Positions 1-5,480 of a DNA stretch of 7,795 bases are shown in pieces. The DNA lies in assembly GCA_025354965.1 (NCBI GenBank), contig JANXLW010000397.1:1-7795 (forward strand). Reading direction: 5' to 3'. The translations under genes and the position numbers were made by a program. How positions within the stretch are numbered: the first letter of the stretch is position 1; the number at the start of each line of letters is the position of its first letter. The notes beneath the pieces were generated by a model. That model did no database searches, had not been told where the DNA came from, and saw nothing but the letters and a program-made list of their open reading frames with translations. The DNA is from Betaproteobacteria bacterium. GTDB taxonomy: Bacteria > Pseudomonadota > Gammaproteobacteria > Burkholderiales > Burkholderiaceae_C.

Positions 1-2
1 CG

Positions 3-593
3 GGTGCGCCACACGATCTGGCAGTCACGCCTTGCACATTGCACTCGCGGATTGATTTGCCGCCGGAGGCAGGAATTCAGGATGTCTTTCGGCACCTTGC
101 CATTGACCAAGCCCGAACGAACGCGATTGCTGTCGAGGTCATCAACGCCTATGGCCAGGGTCGCAAGGTGCTGGTGCTGACCGAGCGCACCGAACATCTC
201 GATGCTATCCAAACCGCCCTGGACGGCAAGGTGCCATCCTTGTTTGTCCTGCACGGGCGGATATCCAAAAAGCAGCGTGCCATACTGATTGCGGAACTCA
301 ATGCGCTGCCACCCGATGCCCCGCGTGTTCTGCTGGCGACCGGCAAACTGGTCGGAGAAGGATTCGACCACCCGCCACTCGACACGTTGGTGCTGGCAAT
401 GCCGGTTTCGTGGAAGGGAACATTGCAGCAATACGCAGGCCGACTGCACCGCAAGCACGCCACCAAGACCGACGTGCGCATCATCGATTTTGTGGATACC
501 GGTCACCCAGCGCTGCTGCGGATGTGGGAAAAACGCCAGCGAGGTTACCGGGCGATGGGCTACCGTATGGCGGAAGAAACGGATGCAAATTGA
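3..593 (+). CDS. SF2 helicase, C-terminal end (5' partial)
   Basis: The reading frame is open from the window edge (first full codon at 3), so this is the C-terminal part of a larger protein. The TTG at 39 is not a credible start. What is visible is a RecA-like helicase C-terminal domain. VLVLTER (168-188) is the first strand of the lobe. LHGRISKKQR (249-278) follows the usual 'LHG' strand. LLATGKLVGEGFD (330-368) matches motif V, and QQYAGRLHR (426-452) matches motif VI with its arginine-finger region. The last 45 or so residues form a short tail (DFVD, then a basic stretch). Such domains couple ATP hydrolysis to movement on nucleic acid. The motif V/VI style and short tail resemble the helicase of restriction-like or TOTE-type primase-helicase proteins, but the N-terminal domains that would decide this are outside the window. 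Helicase: sure; subfamily: uncertain. Confidence 0.85.
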   Translation, partial: GAPHDLAVTPCTLHSRIDLPPEAGIQDVFRHLAIDQARTNAIAVEVINAYGQGRKVLVLTERTEHLDAIQTALDGKVPSLFVLHGRISKKQRAILIAELNALPPDAPRVLLATGKLVGEGFDHPPLDTLVLAMPVSWKGTLQQYAGRLHRKHATKTDVRIIDFVDTGHPALLRMWEKRQRGYRAMGYRMAEETDAN

Positions 594-691
594 CGCGAAA
601 CCCGCACCGTTCCTCGCAATCCCGCGCCATTGCTTTTAATCTTGGGAGTCCACAAAACGCTTGGTCAGCCACACGCCACCAGATAAAGTAT

Positions 692-720
692 CCAACCGCG
701 TCTGCGGTTGGTATTTTCTT
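692..720 (+). terminator. Rho-independent terminator downstream of helicase
   Basis: A perfect 8-bp stem, CCAACCGC (692-699) with GCGGTTGG (704-711), has a 4-base loop and is followed by TATTTTCTT. It lies about 100 bases after the helicase stop and points the same way, so it probably ends that transcript. The T tract is broken by one C and one A, so termination may be partial. Confidence 0.65.
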
Positions 721-895
721 ACCTACACCCGCGTGTTTACAAGGGCTCCCGAGGGTTCCTGCGGACTTCACGGTTTTTGGTGAATCCCTAAAAATGGCCG
801 TTTTCTGCTCTCTAGCGGCCAATAGTCTCCCAAATGCGGCGCTGCCATCTGCCACGAAGTCCGCAAGGAAACTAGAAATGTTGTTATGAATCAAT

Positions 896-930
896 GACTT
901 ACTTGCGGATGAATCAAGCAAGTCTTTTTT
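896..930 (+). terminator. Rho-independent terminator with T6 tract
   Basis: GACTTACTTG (896-905) pairs with CAAGCAAGTC (915-924) at 9 of 10 positions, with a 9-base loop, followed at once by six T residues. It reads on the plus strand. No plus-strand gene lies between it and the terminator at 692-720, so it is either a second, backup terminator or the end of an unannotated short transcript. Confidence 0.6.
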
Positions 931-1068
931 GCATTGGTAGGCGACGGAACCCGCCCCGATTCAGAGAACAGAGAGCATCAAAGTTTTGCTCTGAAAAATG
1001 GTCCTCCGTTCAGAAAATTTCAATTTAATCAGGCAGCGCATGCTGATCGGTCGGAGCCATCACTCTGA

Positions 1069-1102
1069 TTGATTTTTTTACGCGACGTGTCTACAATGTA
1101 GA
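1069..1102 (+). promoter_or_regulatory. mazEF promoter with operator palindrome
   Basis: The -35 candidate TTGATT (1069-1074) and the -10 TACAAT (1092-1097, 5 of 6 to consensus) are separated by 17 bp. A perfect palindrome, TCTACA-A-TGTAGA (1090-1102), covers the -10 box. Palindromes over the promoter are the usual binding sites of MazE-type antitoxins, which repress their own operon. The link to MazE here is inferred from position. Confidence 0.7.
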
Positions 1103-1124
1103 AACATTTTGTGGGGATTAAATC

Positions 1125-1367
1125 ATGGAAGCCGTTATTCGAAAGTGGGGCAACAGCCCGGCCTTGCGCTTACCAATGTCTGCGCTGAGGGACGCTGAAC
1201 TTTGCCTTGAGCAGAAAGTGAATATCGTCGTCACGCGGGGGCGCATCGTCATTGAACCATCGGGGAAGATTGAATATGACTTGAACGAACTGCTTAGCGG
1301 CATCACGGTTCAGAACTCGCATGCCGAGGTCAGCTTCGGAAAACCGATTGGCAAAGAGGCGTTTTGA
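1125..1367 (+). CDS. mazE: MazE-family antitoxin (AbrB-type DNA-binding)
   Basis: This 80-residue protein is the usual size for a MazE/PemI antitoxin, which neutralises the MazF endoribonuclease and represses the operon. The N-terminal half is the AbrB/MazE swapped-hairpin DNA-binding domain, seen as IRKWGNSPALRLP (residues 5-17) and the VTRGRIVIEP strand pair (36-45). The C-terminal part from about residue 50 (YDLNELLSGIT...) resembles the acidic tail by which E. coli MazE wraps MazF. The start ATG has a purine-rich ribosome site, GTGGGGA (1111-1117), at good spacing. The stop codon shares one base with the start of the toxin gene, so the two are translationally coupled, and the antitoxin comes first as is typical. 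Regulation is expected through the palindrome on the -10 box. Confident call. Confidence 0.93.
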   Translation: MEAVIRKWGNSPALRLPMSALRDAELCLEQKVNIVVTRGRIVIEPSGKIEYDLNELLSGITVQNSHAEVSFGKPIGKEAF

Positions 1368-1711
1368 TGGTAACTCGCAGTTATGTACCAGATGCTGGTG
1401 ATGTCGTCTGGCTGGAGTTTGACCCCCAGGCTGGGCATGAGCAGGCCGGGCATCGACCGGCGCTGGTTGTCAGTCCTGCGAGCTACAACGCAAAGACCGG
1501 GTTGATGGTCTGCTGCCCGATGAGTACCAAGATTAAGGGGCATCCATTTGAGGTGGTGACAGAGGTCGATGATGTCGCAAGCGCAGTGCTTTCTGATCAG
1601 GTCAAGTCACTTGACTGGAAAGTACGGCATGCAAAGAAAAAGAGTGCCGTACCACCTGTGGTCATGGTTCAGGTACGCGCAAAGATCAAGGCTTTGTTGG
1701 CCATTCCGTGA
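1367..1711 (+). CDS. mazF: MazF-family endoribonuclease toxin
   Basis: This is a 114-residue toxin of the MazF/PemK family, a sequence-specific mRNA interferase with an SH3-like barrel fold. I chose the ATG at 1367, which overlaps the mazE stop (TGATG), over the TTG at 1364. The product then begins MVTRSYVPDAGDVVW, closely parallel to E. coli MazF along its length. Visible family features are GDVVWLEFDP (11-20), EQAGHRPALVVSP (25-37), YNAKTG (40-45) and KGHPFEV (57-63). E25 and R30 align with E. coli E24 and R29. The residue aligning with catalytic T52 is Ser53, followed by Thr54, a conservative change that probably keeps activity. The frame is complete and looks functional. The operon ends at the strong terminator about 95 bases downstream. 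The RNA cleavage site cannot be predicted from sequence. Confidence 0.95.
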   Translation: MVTRSYVPDAGDVVWLEFDPQAGHEQAGHRPALVVSPASYNAKTGLMVCCPMSTKIKGHPFEVVTEVDDVASAVLSDQVKSLDWKVRHAKKKSAVPPVVMVQVRAKIKALLAIP

Positions 1712-1804
1712 CCCGCAAATGTCCGTATTTCTTGGGTAACTTCCCGGTTTTTCCGCATCCTTCCGAACGAAGCTTCATATTCCCCCAACTCCACCATTCA
1801 CCCT

Positions 1805-1838
1805 AATCCCAACCCTTATCCGGTTGGGATTTTTTTTG
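1805..1838 (+). terminator. strong Rho-independent terminator of mazEF
   Basis: A perfect 10-bp stem, AATCCCAACC (1805-1814) with GGTTGGGATT (1822-1831), has a 7-base loop and runs into eight T residues (1830-1837). It closes the mazEF transcript and insulates the next gene, which therefore needs its own promoter. Confidence 0.9.
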
Positions 1839-1892
1839 GCTTTTCCCCCTGAAATGCGCGGTTTACGTCAACAACTGTTAGTTTATGCAGCA

Positions 1893-1969
1893 AATTCAAT
1901 CACGTCGAATGTGTTGTAATTGAATTCAATATACAATTCATAAAAATATTCATTTAGCTATTCATTTTT
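1893..1969 (+). promoter_or_regulatory. AT-rich control region with 12-bp-spaced repeats
   Basis: ATTCA occurs four times in the same orientation at 1924, 1936, 1948 and 1960, exactly 12 bp apart. The last three copies are ATTCAT. A further AATTCAAT lies at 1893-1900. ATTGAATTCAAT (1919-1930) is a perfect 12-bp palindrome overlapping the first copy. A TACAAT hexamer at 1932-1937 could be a -10 box, but no good -35 pairs with it. No Shine-Dalgarno sequence precedes the ATG at 1970. The layout suggests a cooperative operator, perhaps for the HTH domain of the adjacent protein. Confidence 0.55.
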
Positions 1970-3316
1970 ATGGCCACCCACACCGACCGTGTCCGTCTGC
2001 TGCTTGCCTCTGGCCCGACGGACGCTCAGCAGATCAGGGAGAAGATTGAGGTCAGCCAACCCACGTTTTCACGCACTATTGCAGCAATGGGTACTGACGT
2101 CGTTCGTATTCGTAACGCAAGATCTATTCAGTACGCCATTCGAGACGCGATGCGGGGCATCGAAGACGCCTCTGTTTATCGCGTCGGCGAAGACGGCAAG
2201 ATCAAATGTCTAGGCGTACTGGTCCCGGTGCGACCTGATGGTTTTGTGATGTTGGAAGAAGATGGAACGACCCTGCACAGTGAGGGGTTCCCGTGGTGGC
2301 TCCTGGACATGCGACCTCAAGGATTCATGGGCAGAGCCTACGCAATTCGGCATGCCCAGTCGCTGGGACTCCCGGCCAGCATTGCGGAGTGGTCGGACAC
2401 ACATGCCATGCGAGCACTGCTGGCGCATGGCCATGATGCGGTAGGAAACATTCTCCTGGGGGATCTTGCGCGCGACAGGTTTGTAAATTCCCCTGATCCC
2501 GTTGCCATCCCGTTCCATCAAAAGGGCGCGGCCTATGCTCGTCTGGCCAATGAACTTGCCAACACCGGGGAGACCTGGTCATCCGCAGCCGGTGAGCAAC
2601 CAAAATTCGCAGCCTACGCTGAAACCGTGGATGGGAGCAGTCACCAAATTGTCAAGTTCACATTGCCAGACGAGAACCCGATTACCGAGCGCTGGCGCGA
2701 TCTGCTGCTGGCCGAGCACCATGCCTTGCAAACACTTTCAGAATCAGGGGTGGCTGCTGCGCGCTCTGAAATCATCGACTTTGGAAACCAGCGCTTCCTC
2801 GAAGTAGAGAGGTTTGACCGAGTGGGCACCCGAGGTCGCTGCGGTCTGTTTTCGCTTGCCGCAGTTGACGCTGAATTCACTGCAATCGCCCCCGCCCCCT
2901 GGCCCGTGGTCACTGCGGCGTTGGCAGCTGCGGGGCATATCCATCCAGAGGCGCATGAGGGTGCCGCCCTTTTGTACGCCTTCGGCACGCTTATTGGCAA
3001 TACGGATATGCATCACGGCAACCTGTCTTTTGTCAGCTCGCACGGGCGCCCTTACACGCTGGCGCCAGCTTATGACATGCTCCCCATGGGTTTCCAGCCT
3101 CGCACAGGAGGGGCGTTAACCGATACCCTGAATCCGGCAACGCTGCACGCTGCTGTGTCGCCGAGAGTATGGCTTCACGCGGTCACACTGGCGACGGTGT
3201 ATCTGGCACGCTTCCGATCTGACAATGAGTTCTCAGCGCGATTCTCCCCCTGTATTGACAGCCTGGAACTGCATCTGGCCGACGCACGCTCAAAGGTTGA
3301 CCGTTTGGCAGTTTGA
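1970..3316 (+). CDS. yjjJ: HipA-family Ser/Thr kinase toxin, YjjJ type
   Basis: This 448-residue protein resembles E. coli YjjJ (also called HipH) in length and layout: a winged helix-turn-helix (about 1-58; recognition helix near SQPTFSRTIAAM, 29-40) fused to a HipA kinase. HipA kinases phosphorylate cytoplasmic targets, for example a tRNA synthetase in E. coli HipA, and slow growth. The catalytic parts are all visible. The glycine-rich loop is SSAAGEQPKF (204-213), with Ser205 aligning to the autophosphorylated Ser150 of HipA. The ATP lysine is K229 in HQIVKF, and the hinge is FLEVERFDR (276-284). The catalytic loop is GNTDMHHGN (343-351) with Asp346, and the metal-binding Asp369 is in AYDM. 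No separate HipB antitoxin gene flanks it, so the fused HTH may serve for self-repression. There is no clear ribosome site before the ATG, so translation may be weak or leaderless. The in vivo target is unknown. Confidence 0.9.
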   Translation: MATHTDRVRLLLASGPTDAQQIREKIEVSQPTFSRTIAAMGTDVVRIRNARSIQYAIRDAMRGIEDASVYRVGEDGKIKCLGVLVPVRPDGFVMLEEDGTTLHSEGFPWWLLDMRPQGFMGRAYAIRHAQSLGLPASIAEWSDTHAMRALLAHGHDAVGNILLGDLARDRFVNSPDPVAIPFHQKGAAYARLANELANTGETWSSAAGEQPKFAAYAETVDGSSHQIVKFTLPDENPITERWRDLLLAEHHALQTLSESGVAAARSEIIDFGNQRFLEVERFDRVGTRGRCGLFSLAAVDAEFTAIAPAPWPVVTAALAAAGHIHPEAHEGAALLYAFGTLIGNTDMHHGNLSFVSSHGRPYTLAPAYDMLPMGFQPRTGGALTDTLNPATLHAAVSPRVWLHAVTLATVYLARFRSDNEFSARFSPCIDSLELHLADARSKVDRLAV

Positions 3317-3677
3317 CTTGCTCTTTGCCCATGTAGAACTTTTCACTCACGAAATGATGCTCATGACATCGGATCAATGGGGTTGGCAGTGGCGCAACTG
3401 ACGTCATGGCGACGTCCTTGTCGCCGAACTTGGCGCGTCATTTCCGAAAAGCAGCCTCTCTGATCTGGATCAATATTTCTATCTGGTCAAGGCGTTTGCA
3501 TTCATGACGTTTACGTGCTTACGCTTGTTGATAAGTGAATTCAAGCCGCTATCGCAATAAATGTTGCGTTGAATCAAGGGCGCTGTAATTTTGCGGCGCT
3601 GGAAGATAGAAACACTTCAGAGCGGTTACCCACATACTCTGTGACCTATCCTGTTGATAACTTGATGAATAACTCTT

Positions 3678-3706
3678 GAAGACCACGTCTTCGCTAGGTT
3701 TTTTTT
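3678..3706 (+). terminator. possible terminator, hairpin plus T8 tract
   Basis: GAAGAC (3678-3683) pairs perfectly with GTCTTC (3687-3692) across a 3-base loop. Six bases later eight T residues follow (3699-3706). The gap between stem and T tract makes it a weaker candidate. It could end the yjjJ transcript or an unannotated small RNA in this gap. Confidence 0.4.
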
Positions 3707-3793
3707 CGTTGCACAAAAAATTGGCAAATTTCACACGTTACCGACTCTCTATCCAGGTTCGTTTGTTAAAGTCCGGCAGGCCGTCGTCATCTT

Positions 3794-3797
3794 GTGT
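3794..3797. repeat. IS target-site duplication, left copy (GTGT)
   Basis: GTGT lies immediately outside the left inverted repeat and is repeated at 5460-5463 immediately outside the right one. This matches a 4-bp target duplication. Because the repeat is short it could be chance, but it sits exactly at the point where inverted-repeat identity stops. Confidence 0.7.
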
Positions 3798-3813
3798 AGT
3801 CGGCCCTGCAAAA
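3798..3813 (+). repeat. IS terminal inverted repeat, left
   Basis: AGTCGGCCCTGCAAAA, the partner of the right-end repeat, with a single mismatch at the ninth base. Identity ends on the outer side at the GTGT duplication and on the inner side after the AAAA. Confidence 0.88.
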
Positions 3814-3914
3814 CCCCTGCAACCCGCATAAAATCTAGCTTTTTTGTATAAATCGTGTCCACCAAATCCCCCGGAAAACGTTAATGACAGAGATACTTTC
3901 TGAGGGATTTCGAC

Positions 3915-5435
3915 ATGCAGCCAATCGACTTTTTCCGCAGCCGCATTGACGCCATGATCAACTTGAACGATCCCCTGGCAGTTTTGGCAAGTCGGCTGCC
4001 TTGGAGTCAGATCGAAGCGGCAGTAGCTCAGAAGTTTGAACACCAGAACCGCGCCGGTGAAGTCCTCAAAGCCCAAGACATGTTTGGTACCACCGAGGTT
4101 TTGGTGGGTGCAGGCCGCTCCAACGCCGGACGCCCCAAGTTACCCATACGCCTGATGGTCAGCCTCCTGTACCTCAAGCACAGCTTCAACCTCAGTGACG
4201 AAGAACTTGTTGTTCGCTGGAGCGAGAACGTACTATGGCAATTCTTCAGCGGCATGGACTACTACGAACACCGCCTGCCCTGTGATGCCACCCAGATCGG
4301 ACGCTTGCGTCGTGATCTCGGTGAAGACGGCCTGGAGTTGCTGCTCAAAGCCACCATCGACACGGCTGTGGCAATAGATGCCGTCAAACCCAAGGACCTG
4401 GAGCGGGTGATCGTTGACACCACAGTGCAGGAGAAGGCAATAGCCCACCCGGTGGACAGCCGCTTGCTGGAGATCGCCCGGCACAAGGTTGTCAGCGCAG
4501 CCAAGCGCGTCGGCATTCAACTCAAACAGACCTATGCCAAGGAAGGCAAAGAGCTCAGACGCAAGGCTGGCGGCTACGCCCACGCCAAACAGTTTCGCCG
4601 ACTCAAACGTGTACTCAGACGCCAGCGCACCATCCTGGGCATCGTCATTCGGGAAGTGCAACGCAAACTGCCACAAAGCAGCACCGACAACGTCTTGGCA
4701 TTGACGTCCCTGAACACCTGGCTGGAACGCGCCGAGCGAGTTCGAACCCAGCAGCGCAGCGACAAGAACAAGCTTTACGCCCTGCATGCACCGGAGGTCG
4801 AATGTATCGGCAAGGGCAAAGCCCGCAAGCCTTACGAGTTCGGAGTCAAAAGCGCAGTGGTGGTCTCACACCAGCATGGCTTGATGCTGGGTGCACGCAC
4901 TTTTCCAGGCAATCCGTATGACGGTCACATTCTGAGCGCTGTGCTGGAGCAGGCCAGCATCCTCACACAGGACCTGGCTGTCAAGCTCAAGCAAGTTGTG
5001 GTCGATCTGGGCTTTCGGGGGGTGGATTGCGACAACCCGGACAAGACGCTCATTCACAGAGGCAAGTTCAAGAGTCTGAGTGTGCTGGAGAAGCGCTGGC
5101 TCAAGCGGCGCCAGGCGGTCGAGCCTGCCATCGGGCACCTGAAGTCCGACAACCGCATGGATCGCTGCTGGCTTCAAGGATCATTGGGGGATGCATTGCA
5201 CACCCTCGGTTGTGCTGCAGGCTATAACCTGCGCTGGCTGCTGCGCGCCATTGCCCGGCTGGGCATACGGGCACTTTTTTTGCGCCTGTTGCAGGCGCTG
5301 CGCTCAAAACAGCGCCCAACGGCAAGCTCATACGGTACGCTTGGGCGCTCGTGGATGGTAATCGTGAGAAATTGGGCCGGTGCCGTGATGGTCAAAAATC
5401 GGATTCTTGGTCACGCTGTGCTGGGTGCGTTTTGA
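3915..5435 (+). CDS. IS5-family transposase (DUF772 + DDE domain)
   Basis: This 506-residue transposase moves the surrounding IS by cut-and-paste or a related DDE reaction. The N-terminal region (about 60-150, with GRPKLPIRLMVSLLYLKH and the following SDEELVVRW) is the DUF772-type transposase N-terminal domain. The RNase H-like core has candidate catalytic residues D168 in VIVDTTVQEKA, D364 in VVVDLGFRG and E403 in VEPAIGHLKSDNR. A basic stretch between about 185 and 250 lies in an insertion between the first and second aspartates. The ATG at 3915 has a good ribosome site, GAGGGA (3902-3907), seven bases upstream. The frame is uninterrupted, with all core motifs present. The last 45 residues after RLLQALRS look less conserved in character and follow a T7 run, so the natural C-terminus is a little uncertain. 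Confidence 0.93.
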   Translation: MQPIDFFRSRIDAMINLNDPLAVLASRLPWSQIEAAVAQKFEHQNRAGEVLKAQDMFGTTEVLVGAGRSNAGRPKLPIRLMVSLLYLKHSFNLSDEELVVRWSENVLWQFFSGMDYYEHRLPCDATQIGRLRRDLGEDGLELLLKATIDTAVAIDAVKPKDLERVIVDTTVQEKAIAHPVDSRLLEIARHKVVSAAKRVGIQLKQTYAKEGKELRRKAGGYAHAKQFRRLKRVLRRQRTILGIVIREVQRKLPQSSTDNVLALTSLNTWLERAERVRTQQRSDKNKLYALHAPEVECIGKGKARKPYEFGVKSAVVVSHQHGLMLGARTFPGNPYDGHILSAVLEQASILTQDLAVKLKQVVVDLGFRGVDCDNPDKTLIHRGKFKSLSVLEKRWLKRRQAVEPAIGHLKSDNRMDRCWLQGSLGDALHTLGCAAGYNLRWLLRAIARLGIRALFLRLLQALRSKQRPTASSYGTLGRSWMVIVRNWAGAVMVKNRILGHAVLGAF

Positions 5436-5443
5436 AAAATGAA

Positions 5444-5459
5444 TTTTGCATGGCCGACT
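5444..5459 (-). repeat. IS terminal inverted repeat, right
   Basis: TTTTGCATGGCCGACT, whose complement AGTCGGCCATGCAAAA matches the left repeat at 15 of 16 bases. It begins only 8 bases after the transposase stop. Confidence 0.88.
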
Positions 5460-5463
5460 GTGT
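5460..5463. repeat. IS target-site duplication, right copy (GTGT)
   Basis: Second copy of the 4-bp duplication. Only 17 bases separate it from the start codon of the deaminase gene. Confidence 0.7.
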
Positions 5464-5480
5464 AACTCGGACAATTCTTC

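Larger units (their letters stand above)
594..1068. other. gene-free gap with two hairpins
   Basis: There is no convincing gene in this stretch. It holds two terminator-like hairpins (annotated separately) and, further on, a weaker nested inverted repeat. In that repeat TTCAGAG at 960-966 pairs with CTCTGAA at 989-995, competing with AGAGCA at 972-977 pairing with TGCTCT at 987-992. A minus-strand frame is open across 481-921, but it lacks recognisable domains, overlaps the helicase end in antisense, and runs straight through a terminator palindrome. I do not call it a gene. Confidence 0.5.
3317..3797. other. gene-free gap between yjjJ and the IS
   Basis: There is no supported gene in this stretch. 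It contains an 8-bp palindrome TGACGTCA (3399-3406), a GC-rich hairpin GGCGAC/GTCGCC (3408-3413 and 3420-3425) enclosed by TGACG/CGTCA (3399-3403 and 3436-3440), and CGCAA/TTGCG around 3553-3568. The 9-mer TGTTGATAA is repeated at 3526-3534 and 3652-3660. A hairpin with a T8 tract lies at 3678-3706. A 52-codon open stretch (3402-3557) has no usable start and may be a gene remnant. GTTAAAG at 3765-3771 could be the -10 of the promoter that once served the deaminase gene beyond the IS. Confidence 0.5.
3798..5459 (+). mobile_element. complete IS5-like insertion sequence, 1662 bp
   Basis: The element is bounded by inverted repeats AGTCGGCCCTGCAAAA (3798-3813) and TTTTGCATGGCCGACT (5444-5459), which match at 15 of 16 positions, and is flanked by GTGT on both sides. 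It carries one transposase gene reading left to right and nothing else. Both ends and the frame are intact, so it may still be mobile. By transposase type it belongs to the large IS4/IS5-like DDE group. The exact ISfinder name cannot be given from sequence alone. Confidence 0.9.

Noticed and set aside
289..889. Plus-strand frames overlapping the helicase end and the following gap
   Set aside because: Out-of-frame readings rich in Trp, Cys and Arg over a clearly coding region. The continuation to 889 crosses a terminator.
481..921. 146-codon minus-strand open frame
   Set aside because: It overlaps the helicase end in antisense, reads through a terminator palindrome, has no ribosome site I can identify and no recognised domain. 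Kept only as a note in the findings.
1364..1366. TTG start for the MazF gene
   Set aside because: The next codon is ATG, overlaps the mazE stop in the usual coupled manner, and gives the N-terminus expected from E. coli MazF.
1924..1965. CRISPR-like repeats
   Set aside because: The repeated unit is 5-7 bases at a 12-bp period, far too short for CRISPR repeats and spacers. No cas gene is present.
3402..3557. 52-codon open stretch as a small gene
   Set aside because: No usable start codon or ribosome site near its beginning, and no recognisable product. Treated as possible debris.
3765..3771. Integron attC core site (GTTAAAG)
   Set aside because: The last base does not fit GTTRRRY, and no matching inverse core with an imperfect palindrome is present.
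4233..4787. 184-codon minus-strand open frame inside the IS
   Set aside because: Antisense shadow of the transposase core. No start signals and no family features.
5432..5475. Hybrid outward promoter at the IS right end (TTGAAA or TTGCAT with GACAAT)
   Set aside because: The TTGAAA has no -10 at proper spacing. TTGCAT with GACAAT at 18 bp is weak and would start transcription after the chosen add start codon.
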